Source of the DNA: Sphingopyxis sp. JAI128
GTDB lineage: Bacteria > Pseudomonadota > Alphaproteobacteria > Sphingomonadales > Sphingomonadaceae
DNA length: 64,000 nucleotides
Assembly (NCBI RefSeq): GCF_014207235.1
Contig: NZ_JACHDA010000002.1
Location: 248,001 to 312,000 of the forward strand
Direction: 5' to 3'
The translations under genes and the position numbers were made by a program. Position 1 is the first letter of the stretch. The number at the start of each line of letters is the position of its first letter. Under the pieces are notes generated by a model. That model was not told the origin of the DNA. It made no database searches and was given only the letters and a program-made list of their open reading frames with translations. Shown here piece after piece: positions 54,723-64,000 of this stretch.

Positions 54723-56408
54723 ATGATAAGACTGACCGCCGCCATTGCGCTGCTCGTGGCAACCGCATCGCCCGCCATCGCGCAGCAAACGACACTCTAT
54801 CGCGGCGGCCCGATCGTCACGATGGATGGCGACACGCCGCAGATCGTCGAGGCGGTGGTCACGACCGGCGACCGCATCGCCTTTGCCGGCCCCGAAAAGG
54901 AGGCGCGCAAGGCGGCGGGCAAGGACGCCGCGGTCCGCGACCTCGAAGGCGCGACGATGCTTCCCGGCTTTATCGACGCGCATTCGCATTTTGCGGTGGC
55001 GCTCCAGATGGCCGGCGGGCTCGATCTTTGGGACAAGGCGCTACCGCCCGTCACCGACATCGCCGGGCTGCAAGCCGTCGTTCGCGACCATATCGCACGC
55101 CGCGCCATTCCGAAGGGCGGCTGGGTCGTCGTCTGGCAATATAATGAAGAGGCGCTCGCCGAAAAACGCCACATCACCCGCGCCGAGCTCGATGCCGTGT
55201 CGCCCGACCACAAGATCGTGCTGCTCCATATCTCGCTCCACGGCCTCGTCGCGAACAGCCCCGCGCTCGCCGCCGCGGGCCTGTCGGACGCAAGCCAGCC
55301 CGACCCCGGTGGGCTGATGCTGCGCGACCCCGCCGGGCGCCTCAATGGCGTGCTGCTCGAAAAGGCGATGTACCGGTTGCTGCCCGCGCTGCCGCAGCCG
55401 ACCGCCGAACAGAAGCTCGCGATGCTCGACGCCGCGCAGGCGCGCTATTTCGCCGAAGGCTATACGCACGCGCAGGACGGCGCGACCCAGCCCGCCGACC
55501 TCGCCTTCTTCACCGGCGCCGCCGCGCGCGAACGGCTCAAGATCGACCTTGCCCTGCTGCCGGTCTTTACCGGGCTCGACGCGTTGCTCGCCGATCCCGC
55601 GCTGCAATTCGGCACGTACGAGGGCCATGTGAAACGCCAGGGCATCAAGTTCATCCTCGACGGCAGCCCGCAGGCGCGCACCGCCTTCTTCACCCGCGAC
55701 TATGCGCGCGGCGCCCCCGATGGCGCGCATCCGTGGCACGGCCAGCCGATCGTGAAGCAGGAGGAGTTCGAAACGCTCGCGCGCAAGGTCGACGACCGCG
55801 GCTGGCAGCTCTTCGTCCACGCCAACGGCGATGCCGCGATCGACATGGCGATCAAGGGCTTCGACGCGCTAGGGATCAACGCGGCCGACGACCGCCGCCC
55901 GATCGTCATCCACTCGCAGTTCCAGCGCCGCGACCAGCTCGCCGCCTACAAACGCATCGGCGTCGGCCCCGCCTATTTTTCGAACCACAGCTGGTATTGG
56001 GCCGACGTCCACCGCACGAACTTCCCCGATGACGTCGTCGATTTCATCAGCCCCTTCGCCTCGGCGCGCGCAGAGGGGCTGATCGCGTCCAATCACAGCG
56101 ACTACAGCGTCACTCCGCTCGACACGCGCTTCATGCTCTGGACCTCGATGGCGCGCATTTCGCCGACGGGCGTCGTCAGCGGCGGGAGCGAGCGGCTGGA
56201 CGCCTATGCCGCGCTGCAGGCGCTCACCACCGGCCCCGCGTGGCAGGCGCGCGAGGAGGACCGCAAGGGCCGCATCAAAGCCGGCCTGCTCGCCGATTTC
56301 GTCATCCTCGACAAGAACCCGCTGACGACCCCGGTCGATGCCATCAAGGGCATCAAGGTTCTGGAGACCGTGAAGGAAGGGAAAAGCGTCTGGCAGGCGG
56401 CCCGTTAA
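54723..56408 (+). CDS. Exported amidohydrolase (YtcJ-like)
   Basis: 561 residues with a signal peptide (MIRLTAAIALLVATASPAIAQ). The TIM-barrel amidohydrolase fold is indicated by GFIDAHSHF (metal His pair near 90), a central HANGDAAIDMAIKG, SNHSDYSV and a C-terminal beta-sandwich return (LADFVILDKNPL). YtcJ-like enzymes hydrolyse amides such as N-substituted formamides. Its stop codon shares TTAA with that of the convergent amidohydrolase downstream. The substrate is unknown; periplasmic location fits a scavenging role. Confidence 0.9.
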   Translation: MIRLTAAIALLVATASPAIAQQTTLYRGGPIVTMDGDTPQIVEAVVTTGDRIAFAGPEKEARKAAGKDAAVRDLEGATMLPGFIDAHSHFAVALQMAGGLDLWDKALPPVTDIAGLQAVVRDHIARRAIPKGGWVVVWQYNEEALAEKRHITRAELDAVSPDHKIVLLHISLHGLVANSPALAAAGLSDASQPDPGGLMLRDPAGRLNGVLLEKAMYRLLPALPQPTAEQKLAMLDAAQARYFAEGYTHAQDGATQPADLAFFTGAAARERLKIDLALLPVFTGLDALLADPALQFGTYEGHVKRQGIKFILDGSPQARTAFFTRDYARGAPDGAHPWHGQPIVKQEEFETLARKVDDRGWQLFVHANGDAAIDMAIKGFDALGINAADDRRPIVIHSQFQRRDQLAAYKRIGVGPAYFSNHSWYWADVHRTNFPDDVVDFISPFASARAEGLIASNHSDYSVTPLDTRFMLWTSMARISPTGVVSGGSERLDAYAALQALTTGPAWQAREEDRKGRIKAGLLADFVILDKNPLTTPVDAIKGIKVLETVKEGKSVWQAAR

Positions 56409-57736
56409 GGCACGACGCGCCGGGCCTCGAGGTCGGCCAGCATCGCCTTGAGCGCCGCGGCGTCGTGCCAGCGCCCCCCGGCCATGACCCCGATCGGCGC
56501 GCGCAAGGCCGCGGGCTTCGCCAGCGGGTTTTCGGCGACGAGGAGCAGATCGGCGCGATAGCCCGGCGCCACGACGCCGAACTTCGCGGCCCTCGGCACC
56601 GTTCTCGCGATAAACTCGCCCGGTGTGCGCGTGGCCGCCGACAGCGCCTGCCACGGCGTCAGCCCGGCGGCGAGCATCGCGTCGATCTCCTCGTGCAGCG
56701 CAAAGCCTGGAATCTGCCCGGGGATCGTCGGCGCATCACCGCCGGTGATCAAGGGCACGCCGGCATCGGCCATCGCCTTCACGAAGCGCGCCTCGAATGC
56801 CACGCGGCGCGACAGGTCGACCGCCTTTTTTTGATACCCCGAATGCGCCCAGCCGATCCGGTCGCCCGGCGACAGATAGCGCGCTTCGGGCACCGCGAGA
56901 TAGGCCTTCACCACTTCGGGCTTGCCGAATTGCGCCGCGATCGTCTGATAGTTGAACAGGTCCGACGTGACGAAGGCGCCATGCGCCTTCACCAACGCGA
57001 TCGCATCGGCGATCCGCGCGTCTTCGGGCGGCGCCTGCTGGTCGTCCGCGGGCGGTTCGGGGAAGAAGCCATAGAAAAATTCCTCGACATGCGCGACCAT
57101 CGACTGCCCCGCGGCAAGCTGCTTTGCGAGGCCGACCGCCTTTGCATTGTGCCCGACGACGCCGATACCCTGCGCTTTCGCTTCCTCGGCGAGCGCCGCA
57201 AAAACTTCGGCCGACAGGTTCGTATAGACTTTGACGAAGCTGTAGCCGTTGGCCTTCGCAATCCCGACGATCGCGCGCGCATCCTCAGGCGTTGCGATGA
57301 CCAGATGCCCATATAGCGGGCTGCCATCGACCGCGAGTGCAGTGAATATCTGCGGCCCCGGCACCTTGCCCGCATTCACCGCGATCCGTGTGCGCCCGGC
57401 AAAGCCGTTCGTCGCCTCGCCCATGTTGAGCATCGTCGTGACGCCGTTCGCGAGCAGCAGCGACAGATCCTCGCGGGTCGTCACATGATTGTGCATGTCG
57501 GCGAGGCCGGGCGCCAGCCAAGCGCCCTTGCCGTCGATCACCGGCGTCCCCGGGGGCAGCTTCGCCTTGATCCCGATACTCGAAATCACGCCATCGGTGA
57601 CGATCACCGTCGTGCGCGGGATCACGCGCTCGCGGTCCATCGGCACGACGTTGACGTCGGTGAAGACGACCGTCTCGGCGCGCGTGAGCGTGGCGCAGGC
57701 GGCGAGCAGCCAGAGGGTCAGGAGTGCGCGGAGCAT
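56405..57736 (-). CDS. Exported amidohydrolase (imidazolonepropionase-like)
   Basis: 443 residues with a signal peptide (MLRALLTLWLLAACATLTRA; the internal Cys could make it a lipoprotein). APGLADMHNHV gives the metal site; VVGHNAKAVGL, HVEEFFYGF and LITGGDAPTIPG complete an imidazolonepropionase-like amidohydrolase. These enzymes hydrolyse cyclic or dipeptide amide bonds, often in the periplasm of sphingomonads. The stop overlaps that of the convergent YtcJ-like gene over four bases. gatB lies upstream on the same strand, 10 bp away. Confidence 0.9.
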   Translation of the reverse strand: MLRALLTLWLLAACATLTRAETVVFTDVNVVPMDRERVIPRTTVIVTDGVISSIGIKAKLPPGTPVIDGKGAWLAPGLADMHNHVTTREDLSLLLANGVTTMLNMGEATNGFAGRTRIAVNAGKVPGPQIFTALAVDGSPLYGHLVIATPEDARAIVGIAKANGYSFVKVYTNLSAEVFAALAEEAKAQGIGVVGHNAKAVGLAKQLAAGQSMVAHVEEFFYGFFPEPPADDQQAPPEDARIADAIALVKAHGAFVTSDLFNYQTIAAQFGKPEVVKAYLAVPEARYLSPGDRIGWAHSGYQKKAVDLSRRVAFEARFVKAMADAGVPLITGGDAPTIPGQIPGFALHEEIDAMLAAGLTPWQALSAATRTPGEFIARTVPRAAKFGVVAPGYRADLLLVAENPLAKPAALRAPIGVMAGGRWHDAAALKAMLADLEARRVVP

Positions 57737-57746
57737 CCGCGCATCC

Positions 57747-59213
57747 TCAGCCCAGCGCCTTCTTCAGCAATTCGTTCACCACCTGCGGGTTCGCCTTGCC
57801 CTGCATCGCCTTCATCGTCTGGCCGACGAAGAAACCGAACAGCGCTTCCTTGCCGCCCTTATACTGTTCGACCTTGTCGGCATTGGCGGCGAGCACCTTG
57901 GCGATCTCGGCCTCGATCGCGCCGGTGTCGCTCGTCTGCTTGAGGCCCTCACGCTCGACGATCGCCGCAGCGCCGTCGCCGGTTTCGAGCATTTTTTCGA
58001 ACACCGCCTTCGCGATCGTCCCCGAAATCGTGCCGTCGGCGACGAGGCCGAGCAATTCGGCGGCCTGCGCGGGACTGACCGGCGAATCCGAAATGTCGCG
58101 GCCCAGCCGGTTGAGCGCGCCGAACAATTCGCTCGTCACCCAGTTCGCCGCCGCGACGGGCTTCGCGCCCGCCTCAAGCAACGTATCGAACCAGCGCGCC
58201 GCCTCGACCTCGGCGGTCAGCACGTCGGCGTTATACGCCGAAATGCCTTCGCTCAGGTAGCGCGCGCGTTTGGCGTCGGGCAGTTCGGGCAAGCTCGCGC
58301 GGCACTCGGCGAGGAAGTCATCGTCGAGGATCAGCGGCAGCAAGTCGGGATCGGGGAAATAGCGATAATCATGCGCGTCTTCCTTCGACCGCATCGAGCG
58401 CGTCTCATTCCGGTCGGGATCGTAGAGCCGCGTTTCCTGCACCACCGTGCCGCCGCTTTCGATCAGTTCGACCTGGCGCTTCGCCTCACCCTCGATCACC
58501 GCCATCACGAAGCGCACCGAATTGACATTCTTCGTCTCGGTGCGCGTTCCGAATTCGTCGCCGGGCTTGCGAACCGACACATTGACGTCGGCGCGCATCG
58601 AGCCCTCTTCCATATTGCCGTCGCACGAGCCGACATAGCGCAGAATCGAGCGCAGCTTGCGCACATAGGCTCCGGCCTCGGCGGGCGAGCGCATGTCGGG
58701 GCGCGACACAATCTCCATCAGCGCGACGCCTGATCGATTGAGGTCGACATAGGACATCGTCGGATGCTGGTCGTGCATCAGCTTGCCGGCATCCTGCTCG
58801 ACGTGGATGCGCTCGATGCCGATGCGCTTGGCTTGGGGAATCCCCGCCTTTTCATCAGCCTCGATCGTCAGCGAACCTTCGCCAACAAGCGGATGATAAA
58901 GCTGTGAAATCTGGTAACCCTGCGGCAGGTCGGCATAGAAGTAATTCTTGCGGTCGAAGCGCGACCATTTGTTGATCTCGGCCTCGATCGCCATGCCCGT
59001 GCGCACCGCCTGGCGGATGCACTCGCGGTTCGGCACCGGCAGCATCCCCGGCATCGCGGCATCGACCAGCGATACCTGCGTGTTCGGCTCGGCCCCGAAC
59101 GCCGTCGCGGCGCCCGAAAACAATTTGGCGTTGGTCGTGATCTGCGCATGGACCTCAAGGCCGATCACGACCTCCCACTCGCCGGTTTCGCCCTTGATGC
59201 GATAGTCAGTCAT
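57747..59213 (-). CDS. gatB: Asp-tRNA(Asn)/Glu-tRNA(Gln) amidotransferase subunit B
   Basis: 488 residues. [13 protein letters not shown] at the start, [38 protein letters not shown] and the C-terminal YqeY-like tail are characteristic. With GatA and GatC it transamidates mischarged tRNA in the cytoplasm. The start overlaps the stop of a membrane-protein ORF by 8 bp, an unusual insertion between gatA and gatB. Length is normal. Confidence 0.97.
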   Translation of the reverse strand: MTDYRIKGETGEWEVVIGLEVHAQITTNAKLFSGAATAFGAEPNTQVSLVDAAMPGMLPVPNRECIRQAVRTGMAIEAEINKWSRFDRKNYFYADLPQGYQISQLYHPLVGEGSLTIEADEKAGIPQAKRIGIERIHVEQDAGKLMHDQHPTMSYVDLNRSGVALMEIVSRPDMRSPAEAGAYVRKLRSILRYVGSCDGNMEEGSMRADVNVSVRKPGDEFGTRTETKNVNSVRFVMAVIEGEAKRQVELIESGGTVVQETRLYDPDRNETRSMRSKEDAHDYRYFPDPDLLPLILDDDFLAECRASLPELPDAKRARYLSEGISAYNADVLTAEVEAARWFDTLLEAGAKPVAAANWVTSELFGALNRLGRDISDSPVSPAQAAELLGLVADGTISGTIAKAVFEKMLETGDGAAAIVEREGLKQTSDTGAIEAEIAKVLAANADKVEQYKGGKEALFGFFVGQTMKAMQGKANPQVVNELLKKALG

Positions 59214-59685
59214 GCAAATTTATCCCGAGCAATTTCATCATCCTCAAATAGCTTTGGGATGCGGATCCGATAACGGCAAACACCCACGAAAACATTGTGA
59301 CACCGATTAAGAATATCGCGGTTCCGTCCACATACGGACCGGAAAAAATCGAAACAATCGCCACTGCAACGGGAAAGATGAAGCATAAAATGAATAGGCC
59401 GCCATGCTTGAAGGCCTGCCAAAACCCCATATGCCCCACCCGGAGAAAGGTGTTCCTGAGAAGGTCGTGGACCCATCCCAACCAGACGGTAGTAACTTGA
59501 AGAAAAACCAAAAACGCTGACCCCTCTACAAAGGCCCACTCCTGTCTAAAATCATAAGTGCTGATAAACGCTCCGAACGCCGCCGCGTGCGGGATGCTGA
59601 TAATCAATATAGCTCGTTCCCACCGCGCAGCCTCCGCGTCAAACGGATCGGATTCAACAGCGGCCTTCTTACCCCCTACCACCAC
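59206..59685 (-). CDS. Four-helix membrane protein inserted between gatA and gatB
   Basis: 159 residues from a GTG. After a charged N-terminus (about 25 residues with [11 protein letters not shown]), four hydrophobic helices are visible ([73 protein letters not shown]). No family was recognised. It overlaps gatA by 10 bp and gatB by 8 bp, so it is translated as part of the operon. Its base composition is visibly lower in GC than the neighbours, suggesting acquisition by transfer. Why a membrane protein is needed there is unknown; it may be an addiction-free passenger. Confidence 0.75.
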   Translation of the reverse strand: MVVGGKKAAVESDPFDAEAARWERAILIISIPHAAAFGAFISTYDFRQEWAFVEGSAFLVFLQVTTVWLGWVHDLLRNTFLRVGHMGFWQAFKHGGLFILCFIFPVAVAIVSIFSGPYVDGTAIFLIGVTMFSWVFAVIGSASQSYLRMMKLLGINLHD

Positions 59686-61157
59686 TTCTCGGCGCGCGCC
59701 GTAAAGCCCGCCCGCTCTTCAATTGCCAGCCCGGCGTTGAGCACGCCCTGCTCGTCGAACGCCTTGCCGATGATCTGGAGGCCCAGCGGCAGCCCTTCGC
59801 GGTTGAGCGCCGCGGGGACCGACATCGCGGGCAGGCCCGCGAGGCTCGCGGGCACCGCGAACACGTCGTTGAGGTACATCGCCAGCGGGTCGGCCATCTT
59901 CTCGCCGAGCCCGAACGCCGCCGACGGCGCGGTCGGCGCGAGGATCACGTCGCACGACGCAAACGCCTGTTCGAAATCGCGCGCGATCAGCGTCCGCACC
60001 TTCTGCGCCTGCGTATAATAGGCGTCGTAAAAGCCCGCCGACAGCACATAGGTGCCGATCATGATGCGGCGCTTGACCTCCGGCCCGAAGCCCTCGGCGC
60101 GCGTCGCGGCGTACATGTCCTGCAACCCCGCGCCCTGGGGCAGGTCGCGCAGACCGTATCGCACGCCGTCATAGCGCGCGAGGTTCGACGACGCCTCGGC
60201 GGGCGCGATGATATAGTATGCCGGCAGCGCATATTTGGTGTGCGGCAGGCTGATCTCGACGACCTCGGCCCCCGCATCCTTCAGCATCGCGATGCCCGCA
60301 TCCCACATAGCGTCGATGTCGGGATCGATGCCGTCGAGGCGATATTCCTTCGGAATACCGACCGTCTTGCCCTTGAGATCGCTCGACAAAGCCGCTTCCC
60401 AATTGGGGACCGCCATATCGAGGCTCGTCGCGTCCTTGGGATCGAAGCCCGCCATATTCTCGAGCATGATCGCGCAGTCGCGGACGTCGCGCGCCATCGG
60501 CCCTGCCTGATCGAGCGAGCTGGCGAACGCCACGATGCCCCAGCGCGAGCAGCGGCCATAGGTCGGCTTGATGCCCGAAATGCCCGTGAAGGCCGCGGGC
60601 TGGCGGATCGACCCGCCGGTGTCGGTCCCCGTCGCCGCGGGGCACAGCCGCGCCGCGATCGCCGACGACGACCCGCCCGACGATCCGCCCGGCGCGAGCG
60701 CGGCGTTACCACCGTCGTTGCGCTTCCACGGGCTGATCACATTGCCGAAATAGCTCGTCTCGTTCGACGAGCCCATCGCGAACTGATCGAGGTTGAGCTT
60801 GCCGAGCATGCCGCAGCCCGCGTCCCACAATTTCTGCGAGACAGTCGATTCATAGCGCGGCACAAAGCCTTCGAGCATATGGCTCGCGGCGGTCGTCTGG
60901 ACGCCGTTCGTCGCGAACAAATCCTTCATCCCGATCGGCACGCCCGACAGCGGCTTCAGCGTCCCCGCGGCGCGGTCGGCGTCGGCCTGCTTCGCCGCAG
61001 CCAGCGCATGCTCGGGCGTCTCGACAATGAATGCATTGAGCGCCTTCGCGCCCGCGACATTGGCGTTGAACGCCTCGGCGACCTCGACGGCGCTGAAATC
61101 GCCTGCGCGGTGCCCGTCGCGGATCTCTGCAACGGTCAGGTTCGTAAGCTCGGTCAT
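59676..61157 (-). CDS. gatA: Asp-tRNA(Asn)/Glu-tRNA(Gln) amidotransferase subunit A
   Basis: 493 residues. The amidase signature is intact: [21 protein letters not shown] (catalytic Lys), [32 protein letters not shown] (Ser-cisSer-Lys triad region). It releases ammonia from glutamine for the GatB reaction. The ATG overlaps the gatC stop (TAATG). The stop is overlapped by the inserted membrane-protein ORF. Confidence 0.97.
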   Translation of the reverse strand: MTELTNLTVAEIRDGHRAGDFSAVEVAEAFNANVAGAKALNAFIVETPEHALAAAKQADADRAAGTLKPLSGVPIGMKDLFATNGVQTTAASHMLEGFVPRYESTVSQKLWDAGCGMLGKLNLDQFAMGSSNETSYFGNVISPWKRNDGGNAALAPGGSSGGSSSAIAARLCPAATGTDTGGSIRQPAAFTGISGIKPTYGRCSRWGIVAFASSLDQAGPMARDVRDCAIMLENMAGFDPKDATSLDMAVPNWEAALSSDLKGKTVGIPKEYRLDGIDPDIDAMWDAGIAMLKDAGAEVVEISLPHTKYALPAYYIIAPAEASSNLARYDGVRYGLRDLPQGAGLQDMYAATRAEGFGPEVKRRIMIGTYVLSAGFYDAYYTQAQKVRTLIARDFEQAFASCDVILAPTAPSAAFGLGEKMADPLAMYLNDVFAVPASLAGLPAMSVPAALNREGLPLGLQIIGKAFDEQGVLNAGLAIEERAGFTARAEKWW

Positions 61158-61459
61158 TATTCGATCACCTTGGGAACGCCGAAAAAGCCGTGCTGCGGCG
61201 CCGGCGCGTTCGCCAGCACATCGTCGCGGCGGTTGCCGCCGGTCAGCGGGTCGGCATCGACGACATCGTCGCGCAGCCGCAGCGTGTTCGGGATCACCGC
61301 GGTCATCGGTTCGACCCCGGTCACATCGACCTCGCCGAGTTGCTCGACCCAGCCCAAAATGCCGTTCAATTCGCCTTCCATCGCGGCGGCTTCGGCATCG
61401 CTGATCGCGATGCGCGCCAGCGACGCTATTTTCCTGACCGTTGCCTGATCGATTGCCAT
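61157..61459 (-). CDS. gatC: Asp-tRNA(Asn)/Glu-tRNA(Gln) amidotransferase subunit C
   Basis: 100 residues. [39 protein letters not shown] and the tail FFGVPKVIE are the normal GatC pattern. It tethers GatA and GatB. First gene of the operon; the stop and the gatA start share one base. The gap upstream holds a dispersed repeat (61521 onward), so the promoter must lie in the first 60 bp. Confidence 0.95.
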   Translation of the reverse strand: MAIDQATVRKIASLARIAISDAEAAAMEGELNGILGWVEQLGEVDVTGVEPMTAVIPNTLRLRDDVVDADPLTGGNRRDDVLANAPAPQHGFFGVPKVIE

Positions 61460-61520
61460 GATCGCCCTAACTTTAACGAAGCCGCGCCGCTAGCATCCTC
61501 GCCGGATCGCTTCAACCATG

Positions 61521-61648
61521 ATCCTCCCTGTGGCGAAGCCATGGGGAGGTGGCAGCGCGAAGCGCTGACGGAGGGGCGATGGCGCAGCCCCTTCCACCAT
61601 CGGCGACGCCGACAGTCCCCCTCTCCACCGTTCTGCGGCAGCGAGGAC
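61521..61648. repeat. Second copy of the dispersed intergenic repeat
   Basis: It starts ATCCTCCCTG and includes GAAGCGCTGACGGAGGGG, the same pattern as the element at 54542-54655 but in inverted orientation. The far end is less well conserved. Confidence 0.55.
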
Positions 61649-61652
61649 CAAC

Positions 61653-63458
61653 TTATTCGAAATCGCCGCCCACCGGCTTGCCGTTTACGAAAATCTGACG
61701 CCGCGACACGGCTCGCACTTCGACGCTGCCCTTTTCGATGTCATCGACAGTCAATTCGCGCCGCTTCTGTTCGGCCGCATCGTCGCTTCCTTCATAATAG
61801 TCGGTCCATTTCTTCGACGCGGCGTCGACCGCGAAGTGTGACACCATGCCGCTATCCGAAATCACCGCGACGCGGTTGTCGCCCACCCATTGCGCGATAC
61901 AGGGATCCGTGCGGCAAAGGCTCCGCTGGTCGAACAAAGCATAAAGCTCGGCGGGCAGCGGCCGCGCCGCGGGGAACACCCGCACTTTCTCTTCGATCCT
62001 GCGCGCACCGAAGGCAGCATCGCGCGGCGTCATCTCGTCGCTGTCGCGGCCGAGCGTCCAGCGGTCCTTCGCTTTCAGCGCCCAACTCGCGAGACCCGCT
62101 TTCGTCCTGTCGACCGACTTCGCCATGTCCGTCAGCGCCGCGCGCCCGCTCGGCCCGAAATCGAAAGCCATCGCCGCCCAGTCGAATTTCTCCACCGGCG
62201 TCGCGCCCGACTTCAACCGCGCCACCTGATCGCGCGTCGAAATCGCCCCGAAATCGAGGATCGGCAGCGCAAGGAACAGCGCGAGCAGCGTCAGCCCGAT
62301 CGCGAGCTTCTGCTGGAGCGGCCGCAACCAGTCGTCGAAATCGCGCCGCCCTCGCGCCACCGCCCACAGTCCGGCCACGCCATAGCCCAGCGCGATCAGC
62401 GCCGCGATCAAACCCCATAGGCGCTCGGGCGTCCAGCCGTACTGGATCACGCGCAAGTGCATCGAATAAAAGGCGATGACCGCGAGCGGCAGCACCGCCA
62501 CCGCCAGCACGGGCGCCGCCCAGCGCAGCGCCGGGTTCGTCGCACGATCGTCGCGGCCATTGCCGATCACCGCATTGGCAAGCAGCACCGCGAACGCCGC
62601 CGCGCCCATCATCACCGCCGCCGTCGAAAAACCCGAATCCCACAGCGGCGTCAGCCCCGTCCCGGCGAGCGAGAGCAGGAACAGCACCAGCGCGACCGCG
62701 AGCACGGGCGCGAGCACCGCGAGCACGATCATCACCAGCCGCTGCAACGTCGAAACCAGCCGATCGCGCTCGCGCAGCAGCCCGACCGCACCGCCGAACG
62801 CTGCGCCCGCGAGCATCCACCCGAACCATTCGTCATTCAAAAGGTCGAAGATCAAATTGATCCCGATCAGCTTGAACATCTGCCCGATCAAGACCGTCAG
62901 CAGGAAGGCGATGCCGACGAACGCCAGGCTCGCCGCGCCGATCACCGCGTCGGTCCACGCATGGCTGTGCAGCCGCTGGTACGGCATCGTCCACAATTTC
63001 CAGAACCGCCAGTCGGGCGCGAAATCGCGGCGCGTCTGGAACAAGGGCGTCGCGACGAGCACCGCGAGCAGTCCCGACCAGAACGGCCACTCGACCGGCG
63101 ATCCGCCAACGTTATAGCCTGCCGAATGCCAGGTGATCAGCCCCATCACCGCGCCCCATAACAGCGCAAAACCCAGCGCCCAATGCCAGCGCCTCGGCTC
63201 GACCCCGAGCACGAAGACCGCCGCCGCCGCCGCAACACCCGCCGCCAGCGCGCCGCGCCAATGCGCGAGCGGATCGTCATAAGGATGGTCGATCAGCAGG
63301 TGGAAAACGAGCCCGGAAACCGCACAGATCGCCGCCATGATCCACGGGCGCAGCGGCCATGGCGGATCATTGTCGTCGAGGCGTGCCGATACGGGCGGGG
63401 TCGAATCGGCGGTGGGTGCGGTGGCGTCGGTCATGGGTGCAATCTGCGATTGTTTCAT
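61653..63458 (-). CDS. DUF4153-type polytopic membrane protein
   Basis: 601 residues from ATG; an ATG 24 bp further in (63434) is equally possible. About 11 hydrophobic helices occupy residues 35-420, and a soluble domain of about 170 residues ends the protein (VRVFPAARPLPAELYALF; QIFVNGKPVGG). Conserved features such as PYQRLHSHAWTDAVIGAASLAFVG point to DUF4153. The family is uncharacterised; some members lie near two-component or envelope genes. Monocistronic, divergent from a DUF3089 gene. Confidence 0.75.
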   Translation of the reverse strand: MKQSQIAPMTDATAPTADSTPPVSARLDDNDPPWPLRPWIMAAICAVSGLVFHLLIDHPYDDPLAHWRGALAAGVAAAAAVFVLGVEPRRWHWALGFALLWGAVMGLITWHSAGYNVGGSPVEWPFWSGLLAVLVATPLFQTRRDFAPDWRFWKLWTMPYQRLHSHAWTDAVIGAASLAFVGIAFLLTVLIGQMFKLIGINLIFDLLNDEWFGWMLAGAAFGGAVGLLRERDRLVSTLQRLVMIVLAVLAPVLAVALVLFLLSLAGTGLTPLWDSGFSTAAVMMGAAAFAVLLANAVIGNGRDDRATNPALRWAAPVLAVAVLPLAVIAFYSMHLRVIQYGWTPERLWGLIAALIALGYGVAGLWAVARGRRDFDDWLRPLQQKLAIGLTLLALFLALPILDFGAISTRDQVARLKSGATPVEKFDWAAMAFDFGPSGRAALTDMAKSVDRTKAGLASWALKAKDRWTLGRDSDEMTPRDAAFGARRIEEKVRVFPAARPLPAELYALFDQRSLCRTDPCIAQWVGDNRVAVISDSGMVSHFAVDAASKKWTDYYEGSDDAAEQKRRELTVDDIEKGSVEVRAVSRRQIFVNGKPVGGDFE

Positions 63459-63510
63459 ATGCGCGGGCAAGCCAAAGCTGCACGCGATTTGCGGGAACCA
63501 ATCCCCGTTG

Positions 63511-63592
63511 CCGTTCGTGTCGAGCGAGGTCGAGACGCCTGTCGGAGCAAACTACCGCTGAGAGGCATCTCGACTTCGCTCGATGCGAACGG
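63511..63592. repeat. Imperfect inverted repeat of sphingomonad type
   Basis: A 29-bp arm at 63511-63539 pairs with 63564-63592 (few mismatches) around a 24-nt loop. The arm contains the TCGAGCGA-GTCGAGA core found repeatedly between sphingomonad genes. Located in the divergent gap before the DUF3089 gene. Confidence 0.65.
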
Positions 63593-63638
63593 GTAAAGAT
63601 GCCCGAAACGATCTCTTTCTCCCCCATGGAGCCCCCAT

Positions 63639-64000
63639 TTGGCCCGCAAATTCCTTTACGTCATCGCCGCGATCATCCTCCTCATCCTTGCCGCCGGAGT
63701 CGTTTACCAGCTGTTCCCCGGCTGGATCGCGCGCACCGCCTTCGTCCCCAGCACCGAATTCAAACCGCAGGCCGCGGTCGCACCCAACGCCTATGACGAT
63801 CCCAAAATGTGGTTCGCGCGGCCGGGCATGGAAAAGGACCCCTCGGCGTGGCGCCCCGCCGCCGACGGCAGCGAGACCCCCGGCTCCGACCTTCCCGGCG
63901 AAAAAGCCGCCGCCCCGCTCATCCCGCCCGCCCAGGCGGCTCAAGGGTCCACAGACGCGCGGTTCGAAAGGGGCGACGCCGCGGTCTTCTTCGTCCACCC
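63639..64000 (+). CDS. DUF3089 family protein, N-terminal part
   Basis: 120 residues are visible before the window ends. The TTG at 63639 has GGAG 7 nt upstream; no in-frame ATG fits. Residues 5-27 form a membrane segment (YVIAAIILLILAAGVVYQLF). YDDPKMWFARPGMEKDPSAW and AAVFFVHP match the beginning of DUF3089, an alpha/beta-hydrolase-like family whose catalytic part would lie beyond the edge. Function unknown. Confidence 0.8.
   Translation, partial: MARKFLYVIAAIILLILAAGVVYQLFPGWIARTAFVPSTEFKPQAAVAPNAYDDPKMWFARPGMEKDPSAWRPAADGSETPGSDLPGEKAAAPLIPPAQAAQGSTDARFERGDAAVFFVH

Noticed and set aside
61890..63161. Long plus-strand frames rich in Arg, Glu and His opposite the DUF4153 gene
   Set aside because: Compositional shadows of the GC-rich membrane-protein gene on the other strand.

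Overview
The window is GC-rich bacterial DNA from an alphaproteobacterium, most likely a sphingomonad (Sphingopyxis-like). This is inferred from two large TonB-dependent receptors with periplasmic hydrolases, a Usg-family gene, a GatCAB operon, many short-overlap operons, several small low-complexity 'stress' proteins and EcfG-type promoter motifs. No rRNA genes, CRISPR arrays or intact mobile elements are visible. Two tRNA genes (Tyr-GTA, Leu-TAG) are present.

Layout. 1-8.1 kb: a glycoside/ester utilisation locus. A TonB-dependent receptor, an exported alpha/beta hydrolase, a Tat-exported GH1 beta-glucosidase and two exported HSL-type esterases lie on the minus strand. A LacI-type regulator diverges from them across a 14-bp perfect palindrome. 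8.3-12 kb: a second TonB receptor with a Tat-exported class V aminotransferase-fold protein. 12.1-12.6 kb: a frameshifted phage integrase remnant.

12.7-50 kb is an accessory region rich in stress and storage functions: a small lipoprotein, DUF1206, GDP-mannose pyrophosphorylase, DUF2254, a Na+/H+ antiporter, Usg, a groESL pair whose GroEL lacks the GGM tail, and an HWE histidine kinase divergent from a single-domain response regulator. It continues with an MgtC/NnrD/phosphatase operon, a HAD phosphomannomutase, DUF4142, DUF1989, an SRPBCC-alcohol dehydrogenase operon ending in a broken SDR gene, a PRC-barrel membrane protein, a Crp regulator, a hemerythrin/SDR operon and two GH130 genes. One GH130 is coupled to a two-domain GT4. 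The cyanophycin cluster (synthetase, isoaspartyl peptidase, cyanophycinase) diverges from that pair and faces a GntA-like N-hydroxylase. Eight candidate promoters with the pattern G(G/C)AAC-N16/17-CGTT (one ending CGTC) point at genes in this block, suggesting that much of it is an EcfG (general stress response) regulon.

50-64 kb is mainly housekeeping: tRNA-Tyr, RlmB, a 2Fe-2S ferredoxin, a DNA glycosylase, trigger factor with a His- and Lys/Ala-rich tail, tRNA-Leu, two amidohydrolases, and gatC-gatA-(membrane protein)-gatB, where an unrelated membrane ORF sits inside the operon. A DUF4153 membrane protein and the start of a DUF3089 gene follow. Several dispersed palindromic intergenic repeats lie here.

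Working model (inference): PMM and GDP-mannose pyrophosphorylase make GDP-mannose, the GT4/GH130 pair builds and recycles a mannoside, and the divergent cyanophycin genes store nitrogen. EcfG-type promoters would switch both on together under stress.
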